Counted from the stretch's first letter, positions 1-11,945 are shown. The stretch is 64,000 bases of DNA from Triatoma infestans (GCA_011037195.1 JAAEAF010002763.1:104919-168918), one strand, 5' to 3'. Numbers and translations: made by a program. The notes: generated by a model not told the origin, from the letters alone.

Positions 1-1020
1 GGGGGATTTTCAGAAATATGTGACATTATGCTTGCTAAGTGCCCATGAGTTTTGTATTACCATTTCTATCATCTATATTCTACATAATGTTTCAAACGTT
101 TTTTTTTCCAAAATACATGTTTGAGAAAATTGGTTGCCGGAAGTGCCGAGGCTTTACTGACAGTGTTTGTTTAGAACAGTTGTATCTCAGAACTACAAAA
201 AAGCGTCTATATAGATTTTATACGTAGTATATGGATTATAATGAAATTCAAAATCTAATCTAAGAGGAAAATAAATAAAAAATAAAGGAAAATTAAAAAT
301 GAGAGAGGGACGCCTTTTATAGGCTTTCCAGTCCTCTGGTAGGCTCTGTTAAATAAAAAAGAAATGAAAAATAAAAGAAAGGGATGAAAATATTGAGTGG
401 ACTGTATATATGGAAATTGAATAAAGAGAGAGCAAATGGGCTATATAATATGAACAAATGCATATTAAATCAAATTAAATAAGTAGCAAAAAGTATTTAT
501 TATCTTCAACAAGCCAAAAGGAATGGCGCGTACCTTAAACGCAGAAACCTTAACGTTAGTGTGGGTCGACTCAAGTCCTTTAGCCCATATTGGGGGGGGC
601 AAGGAAGTGGAAAATAGGAAAAGCAAATAAGACCCTATGTGCCTGTAACTCCAGAGCCTTGATACCACACACTCTGCTTGGCTGATGAATCTTGATAAAT
701 TATTTAAACGGGCTACTGGAAACTGCAAGGCCGGAGAAGCAACGGAAATAGACCATATGCTTGTACAATAACCTTTAGCAGGTCGGGAGAATCCGGAAAA
801 CACTCACTCGACAAGAGACCAACTTATTAACACTAACCCGAGGAAAACCAGAAGTGGCAAACTTGGGTTTTCACGTAACAGGATTGCACTGCCTTGTGCG
901 AGTACTTTAGAGTGGATGACTGGAGAGGGCAATAAAAAGGGACTACCCCTCTCTACATTTAGGACACAGCCTATAGATGATAAATTATAATTCTGATGGC
1001 GGCAAATTTAAATTCGGATA
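1..1020. other. AT-rich stretch with unclassified GC-richer block
   Basis: No gene is supported. Positions 110-160 and the segment from 1020 resemble the CCGGAAGT modular repeat. About 520-970 is more balanced in base composition and may be a decayed retroelement fragment, but no motif allows assignment. The small ORFs here lack family motifs. Confidence 0.3.
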
Positions 1021-1029
1021 AATACTGAA

Positions 1030-1580
1030 CAGTGTGTTTTCAGTTTTCCACAATTTCCACAACGTTATCAAAAACGTTATCTTAAAATGGTTTCAGACAT
1101 ATATATATATAAATAATCACTTTTGGTTGAAACTTTTTTCGTATAAGTATATTTAGCAAGGGTTCAAGGGGGGGGGGGGGATTTTCCGGTATTTTCTTAA
1201 AGACTGTCTAAATAATTTTCTTTAAATTTACAATATTCATTACACAAAAATATAAAGTTTCTCACTTTTATTGAAATAATTTTTTTGAAAACTTATGAGA
1301 TGCGATAAAAAAAAATTTAAAACAAAAAAAAGTTATCGAGAAAATTCCATTTCCTCAAATTTGGAATTTTATTAAATGCTACTAATGAATATTTATTTAA
1401 TATTATGTAAGTGGTAAAACCATGTATTGTACTGAAAAGGAACCATGTATTTACTTTATAGAGGAAAGCATAATGCAGCTGTATCCTCGGAACTACAAAA
1501 AAACGATCTATACAGATGTATTATACGTATAATAAATATGTGGATTATAATGAAATTCAATTTAATCTAATATAATCAAG
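1030..1580. repeat. Copy of the CCGGAAGT modular repeat, degenerate
   Basis: The segment shares the module order of better copies: a G-run next to GATTTTCC, a TTTGGAATTTTAT stretch, an AATATTATGTAAGTGGTAAAACC stretch split by substitutions, and a following TGTACTGAA. No coding capacity is seen. Confidence 0.5.
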
Positions 1581-2237
1581 TCAATTGACTTTTGTGATGG
1601 GAAGTACATTGCTTTGATGATGATAGTATGGTCCATGATGCTGTGATGTTACCACAGGTAGAGGTTAGGTTAGTTTGCATTTACCTAATAGAGTTGGAAA
1701 TTGTGTCACACAGTAGAGTATTAACTAAAACTTTACTTCTCACAGAACACTTACCTTTACTCACTCCTACGTTAATATTATAAATATACAATATCGGGAT
1801 AAAGGCCACGCACTATCCTCTAAAAACTATATTTTATAGGAAAACTATTATTATTTTGATGTGTTATCAACCTTGACTCTAAAATATATTCATTGTCACT
1901 ACTTTTTTGGCGGGAGGAAGGGAGACAGACAGAGTTTTCTTGATATATTTATTTAATTATTGTGAGTGTTTCTTTATAAATTTTGATTGTTCCAAAAAAA
2001 GAAAGAAGAGAAAAGAGAAACAGGATCAAAAGTTCATGGTGCTGGGATTTAATTTGGCCTTTCTTATCGTAGTAAGTTTAATAAAAATAGTCTTACGGCT
2101 ATAAGAGAAAGTATAGCATTCAGATTTTCAGAAATTGAGGATGAAAAAAAAATCTGATACAAAACACTCACACGACTTCTCCTCTTACTGCAACACTTCT
2201 CACATTTCTATTTTTACTTATTATTTCCTTGCTCTTA

Positions 2238-2833
2238 GGGGCGGGTGTTTGGTGTAGTGGTTATGAGCATGGACTTGTAAGTGGGAGGACCCCAGTTCGA
2301 GTCCAGCGTATAACTGCTAAATTTTATATTTTAAATTTGTTTAAAAACAAAGGTAAGTGTAGATTTTAGTAATTTATTGGATGACTGTGGATTGAATGAC
2401 TTAGATTGTGTAGTTATCGAGTTTTTAGCGGGCCTCTCACGAATATCGAGTACTGAGAGGTCAATTAGGATAGGAATTTTGCATGCGTGAAGTATGAATG
2501 TATTTATTGTGTGAATGAGTATGAATGAGATGCGGTTTGTTAGCTTGTTTTGCTATGGTGGCATAAATTCATTATAATTTAGGAAAGGTCCGTGTTGTGC
2601 CCTTCCCTCATATATTCTTGCTTGGGAATCATTCTTGTTTCGGGATCATTGGGGATGAAGTATAATCACTGGGCAGTTATGAGCGAGAGTTCGGAAACGG
2701 TGTGCGCTGTAAAAAAAAAAAATTGTTTAAAAAATGTTAATAGTAAAGTAGGTGCTTCCGCCCTCGTCCACGACACCTAATTTGATAGTTGGACGTTAAG
2801 CCCGTCTGAAAAAATAGGTATTACTTTACTTTA
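2238..2833 (+). mobile_element. tRNA-headed SINE, about 600 bp, with target duplication
   Basis: The element is flanked by a 10-bp direct repeat CTTGCTCTTA at 2228-2237 and 2834-2843. The 5' end carries an RNA polymerase III promoter: a TGTAGTGG A-box at 2253-2260 and AGTTCGAGTCC B-box at 2294-2304. The 3' end is a TTTAC/TTAC tandem tail. It is long for a SINE and the body matches no family I can name. It is inserted next to a GTGTGA/TCACAC-type repeat end near 2155. Confidence 0.8.
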
Positions 2834-3193
2834 CTTGCTCTTAATACTATTTATATGAGGCAGTAACTATACATAATCCTGAATATTTTCCAATATACAT
2901 ACATACCAGTTTTAAGAAATTGGATAATATTAAACAGCACAACAAAATATCTCCATCTAACGATATATTCAGCACAACAAAAGTGCCGATTTTTTAATGA
3001 CAAACTATGTAATTAGCACGACAAATTCAATATTTCTTAAGACAATTGATACTGTAGTATAGTGACTTGATATGTTGTTGATAGGTGATTGAACATCTGA
3101 CACATCCTATGCAATTGTATTGCGCTTGTTTTGTCTGCCAATTAAGCAAATAAAGCTCCGTCCATTCTTCTCAAGGATTCTGTAATAAAAAGG

Positions 3194-3511
3194 TGTAATG
3201 GCATCCAGCAGAGAGAAGAGAGGCTCTCTCTGGTTAACAGAGACTACTCTCCGACTTAGGCAGGCTAGAATGGGAGAACCTGTGTATATAAGCCAGTGAG
3301 AATCTATCTAGAGGATATCTATCAGATTCAACCATACATCGCATCGTGTCATATTTCTACTGCCACCTTTTATTCTATCAAAATCATTACAAAGTCCAGT
3401 GCAGTTAGTGTAATCTTATAGCTACATTATAACAGTGTCTTCATATCTCGTTCATTCAATCAAACCCAATTTCTCTCCTCAACAACTCCATTCCAGCAGA
3501 ATGGCATTACA
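3194..3511 (+). mobile_element. Solo LTR with TATA box and 4-bp target duplication
   Basis: The unit begins TGTAATGGCAT and ends ATGGCATTACA, imperfect TG..CA inverted ends. A 4-bp duplication AAGG flanks it at 3190-3193 and 3512-3515. A TATATAAG box lies at 3285-3292, with TATCAGATTCAAC about 35 bp downstream as a likely initiator. No internal domain (primer site, gag, pol) is next to it, so it is a solo LTR left by recombination. Family unknown; a 4-5 bp duplication suits a Ty3/gypsy or similar element. Confidence 0.75.
3285..3292 (+). promoter_or_regulatory. TATA box inside the solo LTR
   Basis: TATATAAG lies 90 bp into the LTR, followed by an arthropod-like initiator context at about 3321-3328 (ATCAGATT). 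The spacing, nearly 39 bp, is longer than the usual 30. It probably served the retrotransposon; host use is unknown. Confidence 0.5.
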
Positions 3512-3515
3512 AAGG

Positions 3516-4335
3516 GGTTAAATTCAGTAGTCTAAGTCTGACTTACAAGCATTAGTCTATACACTATCTTTAGTATTAGTCTACCAGTAAATCAAGAATC
3601 AATCTTCAACAAATGAGATGAGCCCTACAGTTCGTCACTTTTTTAGCTATACTACTCTCTACTCTTTAGCTATTACTCTCCTTACTAAGTAAAATGACAA
3701 AATATAAATTGTAACTTAACAGAGTCTCTATATTAGAGAGAATCTTTCATCAATTTTCTTTATCACAATTTTATCACAACCGATTCTGTGATTTTATTTG
3801 TTTCACACATCTAAAACATATCCATACCATTCGCAAAAAAAAAAACAATAACAAAAACAACCTTTTTTTTCATATTGTTCGTGACGTCGAAACTTGTATA
3901 GTGAATTCTCAGAAGGTTTAGAAAAACTTTCTTTTTGCATCAGCAAGAGAAATTGAACGTGTGTATTTGCGCGCGCGCGTGTGTATGTGAGAACGAGATA
4001 AAACTCAAAGACAAAAAAACATCGCCGGAAGCTGAAATTGAATATTTGGCGATATAACTACAAATTTGAAACATTTTTTTTCGATGATAATAATAATAAT
4101 AATAATAATAATTATTTTCGGTAGTTCTGTGTGGATTGCAAACTTAAGACAATAGAGTGTCAACAGTTTATAGCATCATTTCAATATAAAAGTAAGCGGC
4201 TACTACAGCTATATATAACATAACTGAAAGTTTAGTATAAATTTCAAATTTCTATTAAATTCATCAAATAAAACTGTTGGGGACTGTCATGGAAGAAAGC
4301 TTCACAACAGATTTCAAGGAACTCAATATGACTGA
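3516..4335. other. AT-rich, no gene seen
   Basis: The stretch contains a short CG/GT run near 3969-3990 and an AAT microsatellite near 4088-4111. Nothing else was recognised. Confidence 0.4.
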
Positions 4336-4339
4336 ACTA

Positions 4340-4700
4340 AACCAAACCATTAGTTTGCAGTATATGGGAGCACCAAATGCCTGCCAGTGTTTACCAGAGC
4401 CGTGGCAAAAACCATTGCTTTTACCTCCTAGGTTCGCAGCAAATCCAGAGCCTTGGTCGAGCAATAGCAATTGGCCAAAAAGCAAGTGTTAGACAGTTTA
4501 TCAGGGGGCCCGGCACTGTATGCTCAGGAAGATTATTGAGGATATTTAGCATAGCAGAATTTGCATGAATGAGACAGAGACACCCCGCTCCATGTCCTCT
4601 GCGATTGCGTTGCGCCAAGCAAGAGCGAGATTCCTCTCCAACTGGATGATAAATCCCCCTGCGCAACGAGCTATAGGCGCCTCTCAGGCTGCCTCCAGCA
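4340..4700 (+). pseudogene. LINE 3' coding fragment, frameshifted
   Basis: Two frames together give the end of a LINE ORF2. RAIAIGQKASVRQFIRGPG is followed by NETETP; after a +1 shift comes PLHVLCDCVA, then back to RQARARFLSNW. That is the C-terminal zinc-knuckle region (ETP-x-HVLC-x-C-x-AL) typical of R1/I/Jockey-group LINEs. The upstream reverse transcriptase is absent. A decayed remnant, not a host gene. Confidence 0.6.
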
Positions 4701-4749
4701 CTAGATTTGCATATATGCTATTATGCTGTAAATTTTTGAACTTACTATA

Positions 4750-5930
4750 ATAATAAATTCTAAATTTTCAGTTGAAAGTACAGTAAACGCAATCGAATCC
4801 TGACAGTCCGTACAAAAGGCGAGTACGCTAGACGTACGCAATGCGGGGGGGAACTATTATTCAGATAGGATATTTTATTATAAAAACCTACAACTGCTTT
4901 TATATTTCTCATTAATAATAATGACAGGCCGACTCACAAACATACATCACAACTATAACAAAAAAAAGTTCCTTTAGTATGAAAATCAAATGACCTAGAG
5001 AAACCAAATTGAAAGTTTACCAATAAATTAAAAAAAAAAAACAAGACTTAGGGAAAATTCAAATTCCAAAAGAAGAGAGATTTCCCAAAGTCAATATAGA
5101 TTATTAAAGTAAAATTAAAAATATATATAATAATAAAATAAATATTTGCCTCGAAACTCACCATTTTCTATCTCTTATTATATTTTCCATCGTCTTCATT
5201 TGAATGACGTCACTATTCGATCATGAAACACCCGTAGGCGTCTATATGATTGACGTCTATATCAAGAATTATGTTTATACGTAGTTGCTTGGAGTACAGC
5301 TCGCCCGGCCATTCATTTATTTTCACTGAAGTAAATATATAAAACAAATATTAATCATCGGTAGAATAATCAGGTCATGTTGCAGTAAAGTTATAGTGAA
5401 AAACGAAAATTGGCCTGAAACATGCCTAAGCAAGGGCGTAACCGCTCCCCCCCTTATAAGAAGTATTAGACAAATACGAGTGTGAAAGCTAACATTTCTC
5501 ACGCTAATACATGTGTGCTTACAATTATTAGCCAGCAACTCTATTCAGTAGTTGATAATTCTGAGTAATAAAATAAAATAAATATTGTCGAACTACTATA
5601 TTCGTCTATCAATTAGTTGCAGCCCTCAATAAAAAATTATACTGGGTTAAATATTTCAACATTTTTCACTGAAGTTTTCAATATTGTAAAAGTTAGTTAA
5701 TTATTATTTAATTCATATAAATATTAATTTATTGTCAGCATAAATGAAAAACGGAAAAATCTCTTTGTACAGAATCAATGTACAGGAACATTCATTTAAA
5801 CCTTATTTCAAACTTAAGATCATACTCAAAGAATCTCAAAATATGTATTTGTGGTGAAAACTCAATATCGAAAATTTAACACGATCGTAACTTCGTCTCG
5901 CGGTAGTAAGAGAGTGTAGTAGTAATCATA
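4750..5930. other. AT-rich, no gene seen
   Basis: Nothing coding is supported. The small ORFs have no family motif. A fragment near 5830-5890 (acttaagat..aatctcaaaatatgtatttgtgg) resembles the CCGGAAGT modular repeat. Confidence 0.4.
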
Positions 5931-5936
5931 ATAATA

Positions 5937-6192
5937 AGGGAAGGGATTAGCTCAGTGGTTTGCGCACTGGACTCCCACGCGGAGGTTCCGGGTTCAAGTT
6001 CAGCTGTGCTCCCCTCAGATTTTTTTCTTCCTAGGAGCCTCTACAGCTTACTGTCCACTGTTGGACAGTGTTGCTTGTATAACGGGAGAATACTTGTATA
6101 ACGGAAGCCGGCAGTGCAATGAGAAGGCTAAGGGCGCCCCATAGATGTTCTTGGACACATCTTGTAGATGCGTCTTAAATTAAAATATATAC
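5937..6192 (+). mobile_element. tRNA-derived SINE (family 1), plus copy
   Basis: The head is tRNA-like: A-box TAGCTCAGTGG at 5948-5958 and B-box GGTTCAAGTT at 5991-6000. A non-tRNA body includes GGAGCCTCTACAGCTTACTG and a tail ending ..GCGTCTTAAATTAAAA. Five relatives in the window share head and body. The body appears to contain an internal duplication of TTGTATAACGG. Confidence 0.75.
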
Positions 6193-6216
6193 GAGAATAT
6201 AATAAAAAACTAGTGG

Positions 6217-6279
6217 GATGTTGTTCGAAGGTTGGAGATTCTCACGTAACTCCTGAATATCCAAATAACGAACAACATC
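6217..6279. repeat. Short perfect inverted repeat
   Basis: GATGTTGTTCG at 6217-6227 is complementary to CGAACAACATC at 6269-6279 with a 41-bp spacer. It follows the SINE tail. Function unknown; it could be the core of a small decayed element. Confidence 0.6.
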
Positions 6280-6656
6280 AGTCTCCAGCGTAGCCTGAGC
6301 CACGCAACGTACAATGGATAAATAGCCGAAGTCATGGCGTCGAAAAAAATAAAATAAAATAAATAATTATAAAATCTTTCTTTTGGCAACCGATTACTTT
6401 TACTGTTATAAGTATGGTGGCTTTGAAATGGCTAATAACCTTTTTCTAGTCTAGAAATATATTCGAAATTTTCCAACGGAAATCCTACTTCCGGTTAGGT
6501 TATACATGATATTAAAAAAAAATCAGTTGATTATATTTGTATTGTATAGATAGATGCATGGCTTCATTTTCATTTAACAAAAAATCGAAAAAAAATCTGG
6601 TTTAAAAAATCGATTTATATCGAAAAAAACTGGTGTGAAACACTCATACGATTTTC

Positions 6657-6916
6657 TTACTTACTTACTAAACGGTGCGACAGTCCTCAGAGTAGGACCT
6701 GGACCTCCTCAATAAGTTTCTCCCATTCCTGTCGATCTTCGGCCTTGATGCGCCATCTTCTTACACCAGCCCGACGCAGATCTTCTTCTACATCGTCCAA
6801 CCACCGAAGCCGAGGACGCCCTCGTATCATCGATCCTGCAGGCTTTCCATACAAAAATTTTTCTCGGGAGCTATTTTGAGGCATTCTCTCTACATGGCCC
6901 AACCATCTTAATCTTC
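6657..6916 (-). mobile_element. 5'-truncated LINE tail nested in another repeat
   Basis: A 13-bp direct repeat TCATACGATTTTC at 6644-6656 and 6917-6929 brackets the insert. The minus strand encodes LRWLGHVERMPQNS, then GRPRLRWLDDVEEDLRRAGV, then DRQEWEKLIEE, the well-known C-terminal tail of a class of LINE ORF2 proteins. The 3' end (left side) carries a GTAA-type tandem tail rather than poly(A). The insert interrupts a GTGTGAAACACTCA..CGATTTTCACTTAC repeat end. Confidence 0.8.
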
Positions 6917-6956
6917 TCATACGATTTTCACTTACTGCATTTTACACAGTCATAAC

Positions 6957-9226
6957 TAAGGAACGGATTTTTATGTATTTAAAAATGCCAAATATTTAAT
7001 TAAAATATGCATTTATTTTCGTCAATTATGTGGAAAATATGTGATTTTCTTAAAATATTTTCTGGAATATTTAAGTAAAATGGACATTTTTTTTTTATGA
7101 AAATGGAATTTTTTTTTTTTGGGACAAGTTATAATTATTTATACAAGAAAAGAACATTTTTACAATTTATAATAATTTATTAGGACAAAATAATTTGTTT
7201 TTACAAGTTATAATGATTTATACAGCAAACAACATTTTTACTATTTATAAAAAGATGTGTTAAATTTTCATTTTTGAAAACTTCACTCTTCGAAATTGTT
7301 TGCAACCACATGAAATTTCAAATTTTGGAACGTAAAGTGACGACGATCTGGGCGTAAGATGGACTTGTAACGACTAAAAGATCGTTCAACATCTACAGAT
7401 GTTATAGGTGCCTTGCTGAAAGAAGTTATCTCGTTGGTTGTAAAGGGTACACGATGTTCTGAGGTGACTTCTGTTCCACTGATAATATCAGAAATCGGCA
7501 GATGGTCTCCCACCATTTGTTCTTGCTCAGTACTTCTACCAGTTTTGATCTGATCAGATCTCCCTTACTCCCAGGTATTCCTTCCACCTTTTCGATGACT
7601 TTTTTAACGTTGGACACGTTTTCTGTCAGTCGACATTTTGGGACTCAAGTTGGGTAATGGCTTGTGCAAGAAATACGCAATTGTCAGAAATGAATGCAAG
7701 GTCGTTCCTTAAATTAGGTTTCTCGAATAAAGACTTGGCTGTATTTATCGCTACTGCTTCGTCTTCGAGATGTGAAAGAACATTCTTGATTTTATTGTAG
7801 TTTTCATAGTAATACTGAGCTGCTTCCAGCCAAGTACCCCATCTTGTCAATATTGGTTCTGGTGGAAGGCACAAGTCTGGATAGAGATCTTTTAGCATTT
7901 TAATGCGACTTGGTGCTTTTTAAGAACACTTTTTTAACCGAGGAGATTAAGGAATCTACGTCACTGAACAAAGATCGGACAGTTTCTGCTACTCGATGCA
8001 AGGCATGAGCAATACACGTCACATGAATTATCTTAGGATAAAATACCTGAATAGATTGCCCAGCCTTGACCATGTTGGGGGCAGCATCAGAGAGAAACAA
8101 AAGAACTTTTTCGTTCAAAACTCCACTGGGCCATAGGATATGCATTGAGGCATCGAAAAATCGTGAAATGGTGGAATGATTGCATTTTTCGAGAACCTCA
8201 CAGTTTAAAAGGAATGGCTTTGAATCCACATCAGCATCACTGTCAAGTTTTCCAATAACTGCATTGGCAATATACCTGCCCTCAACGTCAGTGGTTTCAT
8301 CAATTGACACCCAAATCGGTCCATCTTTGATATGTTCTCGAATTTTGGTTAGTGTATCTTTATAGATATCTTCCAGGTAGTTTTTCCGCAGAGTGCTCTC
8401 GTCAGGCATTTTTTTCCCAATATAGGTCTCTAAGAATCCTTTGAAATGAGGATTTTTAAGTTTGTGGAAAGGGATATCTGCTCTAACCAAAGCCCGACAC
8501 AGATCTGTACTCAGAGTAGACTTACTTGATGATGGAGATGTAAGGAAGGCTTGATAGGACGTCCTCTCTTTCTTTCTGTTTTTATTCTCTATGTGCGATC
8601 CGGTGGCAATATGTTGGGTGACTTGGGAACGTTGAGAGCACGAAACGCGCTTGTCACAAGCTGTGCAGTACAAAATGTCTCCATCACTTCGAAAAAGTTC
8701 TGCTGGAAACTCGCGAAGATGTTTAGCAACCAGTTGTCTGTTTGAGGCCGATGTTCGTGGCATTTCACCCAAAAAAGAATACACTAAGTGACCGAACGAA
8801 ATGAATTGGACACTTCAACGAACGAGCTGAAAGAACAGACAACGTCAGACAACTTCAAAGAACTAACAAGTGCCCGTCACTGTTTAGCAGCATTCTGTGT
8901 AAATTACAATAACCATTGTACCCACTGTGATTCACAGCCCTACAGTCTGTGGTTCACAGTTCCTGTCAACCACCTCCCAATTATGAAAATATGCCCAAAA
9001 TGAAAAATATAAAAAATATGTACATATTTTGATTAAATATGTAGAAATATTTATTTATTTTGATCAAATATGTATAAATATGCGATAACATCCAAATATG
9101 TGGAAATATGTGAAATAAAAGTAGACTCAAACGGCTTAAAATGTGTCAGTATGAATACTTCTAGTTGAAAAACGTCTGTAAATTGCCTAGAAAAAAATAT
9201 GTAAATACATACGAATCCGTTCCCTA
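6957..9226 (-). mobile_element. Complete hAT-superfamily DNA transposon, inactive
   Basis: An exact 8-bp target duplication GTCATAAC at 6949-6956 and 9227-9234 flanks the element, the hAT hallmark. The terminal inverted repeats read TAAGGAACGGATTTTTATG on the left and, on the minus strand, TAGGGAACGGATTCGTATG on the right. The 2.27-kb element carries one minus-strand transposase gene broken by frameshifts. Subterminal AT-rich DNA has runs of AAATATGTxxAAATATG that may be transposase-binding repeats. Confidence 0.9.
7283..8763 (-). pseudogene. hAT transposase (BED zinc finger), frameshifted
   Basis: The start chosen is MPRTSASNRQL at 8763; an in-frame Met seven codons earlier is less likely. 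Residues about 33-57 form a BED-type finger (C33, C36, H51, H57). Next come SIDETTD and LSDAAPNM, the acidic motifs of a hAT catalytic core, then ILTRWGTWLEA in the next piece. The C terminus has SVDVERSFSRYKSILRPDRR, the hAT dimerisation motif. The gene is split near 7903, 7620 and 7510, where the frame changes, so it is not functional. Similar proteins are often annotated in insects as CGG triplet repeat-binding protein-like. Confidence 0.85.
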
Positions 9227-9248
9227 GTCATAACTGACTAATTATCTT

Positions 9249-9495
9249 CTTCTTTTTTTTTATTCTTTTTTTTAAGGCGCGTCAGCACATCTATGGTCAT
9301 TGGCGCCCGGAGCCTTCTCAGTGCACTGCGGCCTCCGTACAGTGTTCTCTCGTTACACACAACACTGTTCATCACCGGACAGTGAGCTGTAGAGGCTCCT
9401 AGGAAGAAAAAATCTAAGGGTAGCGTAGCTGGACTTGAACCTGGGTCCTCCGCGTGGGAGTCCAGTACGCCAACCACTTAGCTATTCCCCTCCCT
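9249..9495 (-). mobile_element. tRNA-derived SINE (family 1), minus copy
   Basis: A 9-bp duplication AATTATCTT lies at 9240-9248 and 9496-9504. Read on the minus strand it starts GGGGAATAGCTAAGTGGTTG, has B-box GGTTCAAGTCC, shares the GGAGCCTCTACAGCTCACTG body and ends in an A-rich tail. It lies 14 bp from the hAT target duplication. Confidence 0.85.
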
Positions 9496-9599
9496 AATTA
9501 TCTTTAAACATATATCTAATTCTTCTTAGACGTTTAGTTGGCTTCAATTTACATTAATGGGAGAATCTAAACTTTATACTACTTTTAAAATGACTTATA

Positions 9600-10140
9600 A
9601 CAACTTTTTTTGAGTAAACATAATAACTCCTCCCTCAAAACACCTCTTAAAAATGCATTATCTAGATAAGTGATAATCAAAAGGGATAGGTCTCCTCTAA
9701 ATGTATGGTTAGTATAACAAATTTAATGAAACCCATCGTAAACTCGGACACTTCCGGTCAACCGATTTTCTTAAACACGGAATTCTGATTGATCATCATC
9801 ATAGGAATCGTATAATAAAATAAAATAGCAATTTTAAAGGAAATTATAAGCTCCAACCCTGAAAACCCAGTTTTCTGCTTTTTTCTCCATAAAGACATCA
9901 ACAAATTTCATGAAACTTGTTATATACTGCTATACATTCAGTGAAACCTATCACTTCTGTTTGTATTAGTTTTCCTCAAAATAAGTACTTTTTTATAAAG
10001 TTTAAGAATCTCGCATTAATATATGTATTTAATGAATTAGTCAATTATAATTCTGTAAATTGCAGAACGAGAATGTCGTGTGAATGTTTCACACCAACTC
10101 GATCCTCTTCGGTCAAATTTGAAATGGCTAGTTTAGCGTC
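9600..10140. repeat. CCGGAAGT modular repeat copy with hairpin end
   Basis: ACACTTCCGGTCAACCGA near 9748 is followed by ATTTTCTTAAACACGGAATT, as in other copies. It closes with GTGTGAATGTTTCACACC near 10078, the GTGTGA..TCACAC hairpin in reverse orientation. Confidence 0.65.
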
Positions 10141-11677
10141 AGTTTAACATCATAAGGTTGTCTTGTTAAATAAATGGAAAAAAAATTTTTTTTGATTGAA
10201 ACCTACGCGTGATACCATAAACGGAATAACAAATTTCAGCTATGTGCGATTTTTGTTTTTTTTATGTTTCGTTTTCTGAGTTAATTTGTTCCAACTTTAG
10301 TTATAATTCTTAAACAGTACAATAATAAATATATTTGTACAAATTAAGATAAGACGTGATAAAAGATTTGTGACAATGTTGATTAAACAGTACAATTCAG
10401 TCCGACTCCGGATGATGAGAGCCGTGTTAAGAAGAAGAAAACAGATTGAGTGGGGGGTGAGGAAGAAGAGGTCAGTGTCAGCCAAGAGCGACTTGATCGC
10501 GGCAACAATGACCACAAATTTTACTTCACGTCATCAACAAAAAGAATTAATGAAAACAATATAAATGTTATTGTGTATGAGAAAATTTTTTATCAAGTTT
10601 TGTTTAAAACAAAAGAGTGTTTTATTATTTTTTTTTTTTTAAATCTTTTTTCTTCTAATTATAACTTTTCATTAACCCTTTATTAAAAACATACAGAGTT
10701 TCTCTTGTTAATTAGAAAGCCGACATCATCATCATCATCATTATTCCAGACATTTAACAGAAACTAAACTATGAATTAATGTTTGAAACAAATTTTGCAA
10801 AAAATTGGATTTTGATGATTACTGAAACCAAAAAAAAAAACACAAATCCACTGTGAAACACTCACATGACTGTCTGTAATTGCTGTTAATACAAAATGTT
10901 CTTTAAACTTCAGATTGTATTCATTGGTCCTTACATGAGTATAGTTAAGGTAAATAAACCTAAAGTGAAGTTTAAACAACATATAATTTGAACTTTAATG
11001 CCACAAATTCTGTAAAATGATTTAAAAAATAAAATAAAATAATTCAAATAAAAGTGATAGAATCATAACTGTGCACTTAAGATCTTTATTGATCCAATGT
11101 AGTGGATTCTTTAGAAGGTAGGGCAGAAGAGATAATCATAGGGGTTAATGAACATTGTTTATATTGAATGAGAATATAAGCACTGCAAGGACTTTACACA
11201 AAGTATAATTTAGGGCGACAGTATAGAAGCGTGAGAAGAGAATGACAGAACTCACTACCAGAGTGACGGTGTAATGAACGATGGTCGTTGAGTGTTGATG
11301 ATTGTTCTAATGACAATGAATTGGAGTGGCCAGGCCCACTTTTTAAGCTGGCGGCTGGACTAGCCTCTACTCTTTTTAACTTCTCCTTCCAATGTCTATA
11401 TACTTCTCCTTAGACTGCCCTAGCGGTAGGGAACAAGTAGATCCATTACATCAAGCATTAAGTAAATCATTATACAGTCGTTTTTCAAGAAAATTCGAAA
11501 AAAAAAAAAAACTCAAATGCCTATTGTGTGAAGTCGTATTTCCGGTGAACTAATTTTATTCGAATTAGGATTTTATCAATGCTTCTAATGTATATAAATA
11601 TTATGTAGGCGGTAAAACTGTACAATGTACTAAAGTAGTACTTTGAAGGAAATCTTAGACCCTCCAAAAAAATTCAG

Positions 11678-11945
11678 TGATATCTTCCGTAATAGCCTGT
11701 TTATTCTTATAGTCATCGACCGGTTTCGGGCGTTCCCCCTATCACTTCGATGCTTTTTGTCAAACAGTGTGATAACATAGATTTGCATAGAGCAAATTTA
11801 TACAAAATAAATTGAAAATTTATTGAATTAATTAATTGAAAATCTATTTTATCACACTGCTTGACAAAAAGTATCCTGATGATGGGCAAACGCCCAAAAC
11901 CGGTCGATGACCACAAAAAAGAAGCAGACTATCACGATATTTAAA
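11678..11945. mobile_element. Foldback element, copy 1 (paired arms)
   Basis: The left arm (about 11678-11790) and right arm (about 11858-11945) are inverted copies. They carry ATCGACCGGTTTCGGGCGTT and its complement, and TTTTTGTCAAACAGTGTGAT and its complement, around an AT-rich loop. No coding capacity. The right arm holds CTGATGATGGGCAAACGCCC, a hammerhead-like core. It splits a CCGGAAGT repeat copy (11470-11660 and 11945-12110). Confidence 0.8.

Noticed and set aside
465..803. 112-residue minus-strand ORF
   Set aside because: No motif, no splice or promoter support, composition of non-coding DNA.
3285..3330. TATA-initiator pair as promoter of the Gly/Tyr-rich gene, with ATG at 3501
   Set aside because: The segment is a solo LTR with its own borders and duplication, and the only donor after ATG 3501 gives a phase that does not fit exon A.
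5940..6010. True tRNA genes at 2.25, 5.94, 9.48, 44.45, 50.58, 51.6 and 55.25 kb
   Set aside because: Each has A and B boxes but continues into a shared non-tRNA body with a tail and often a target duplication, so they are SINEs. A cloverleaf cannot be closed with a proper acceptor stem.
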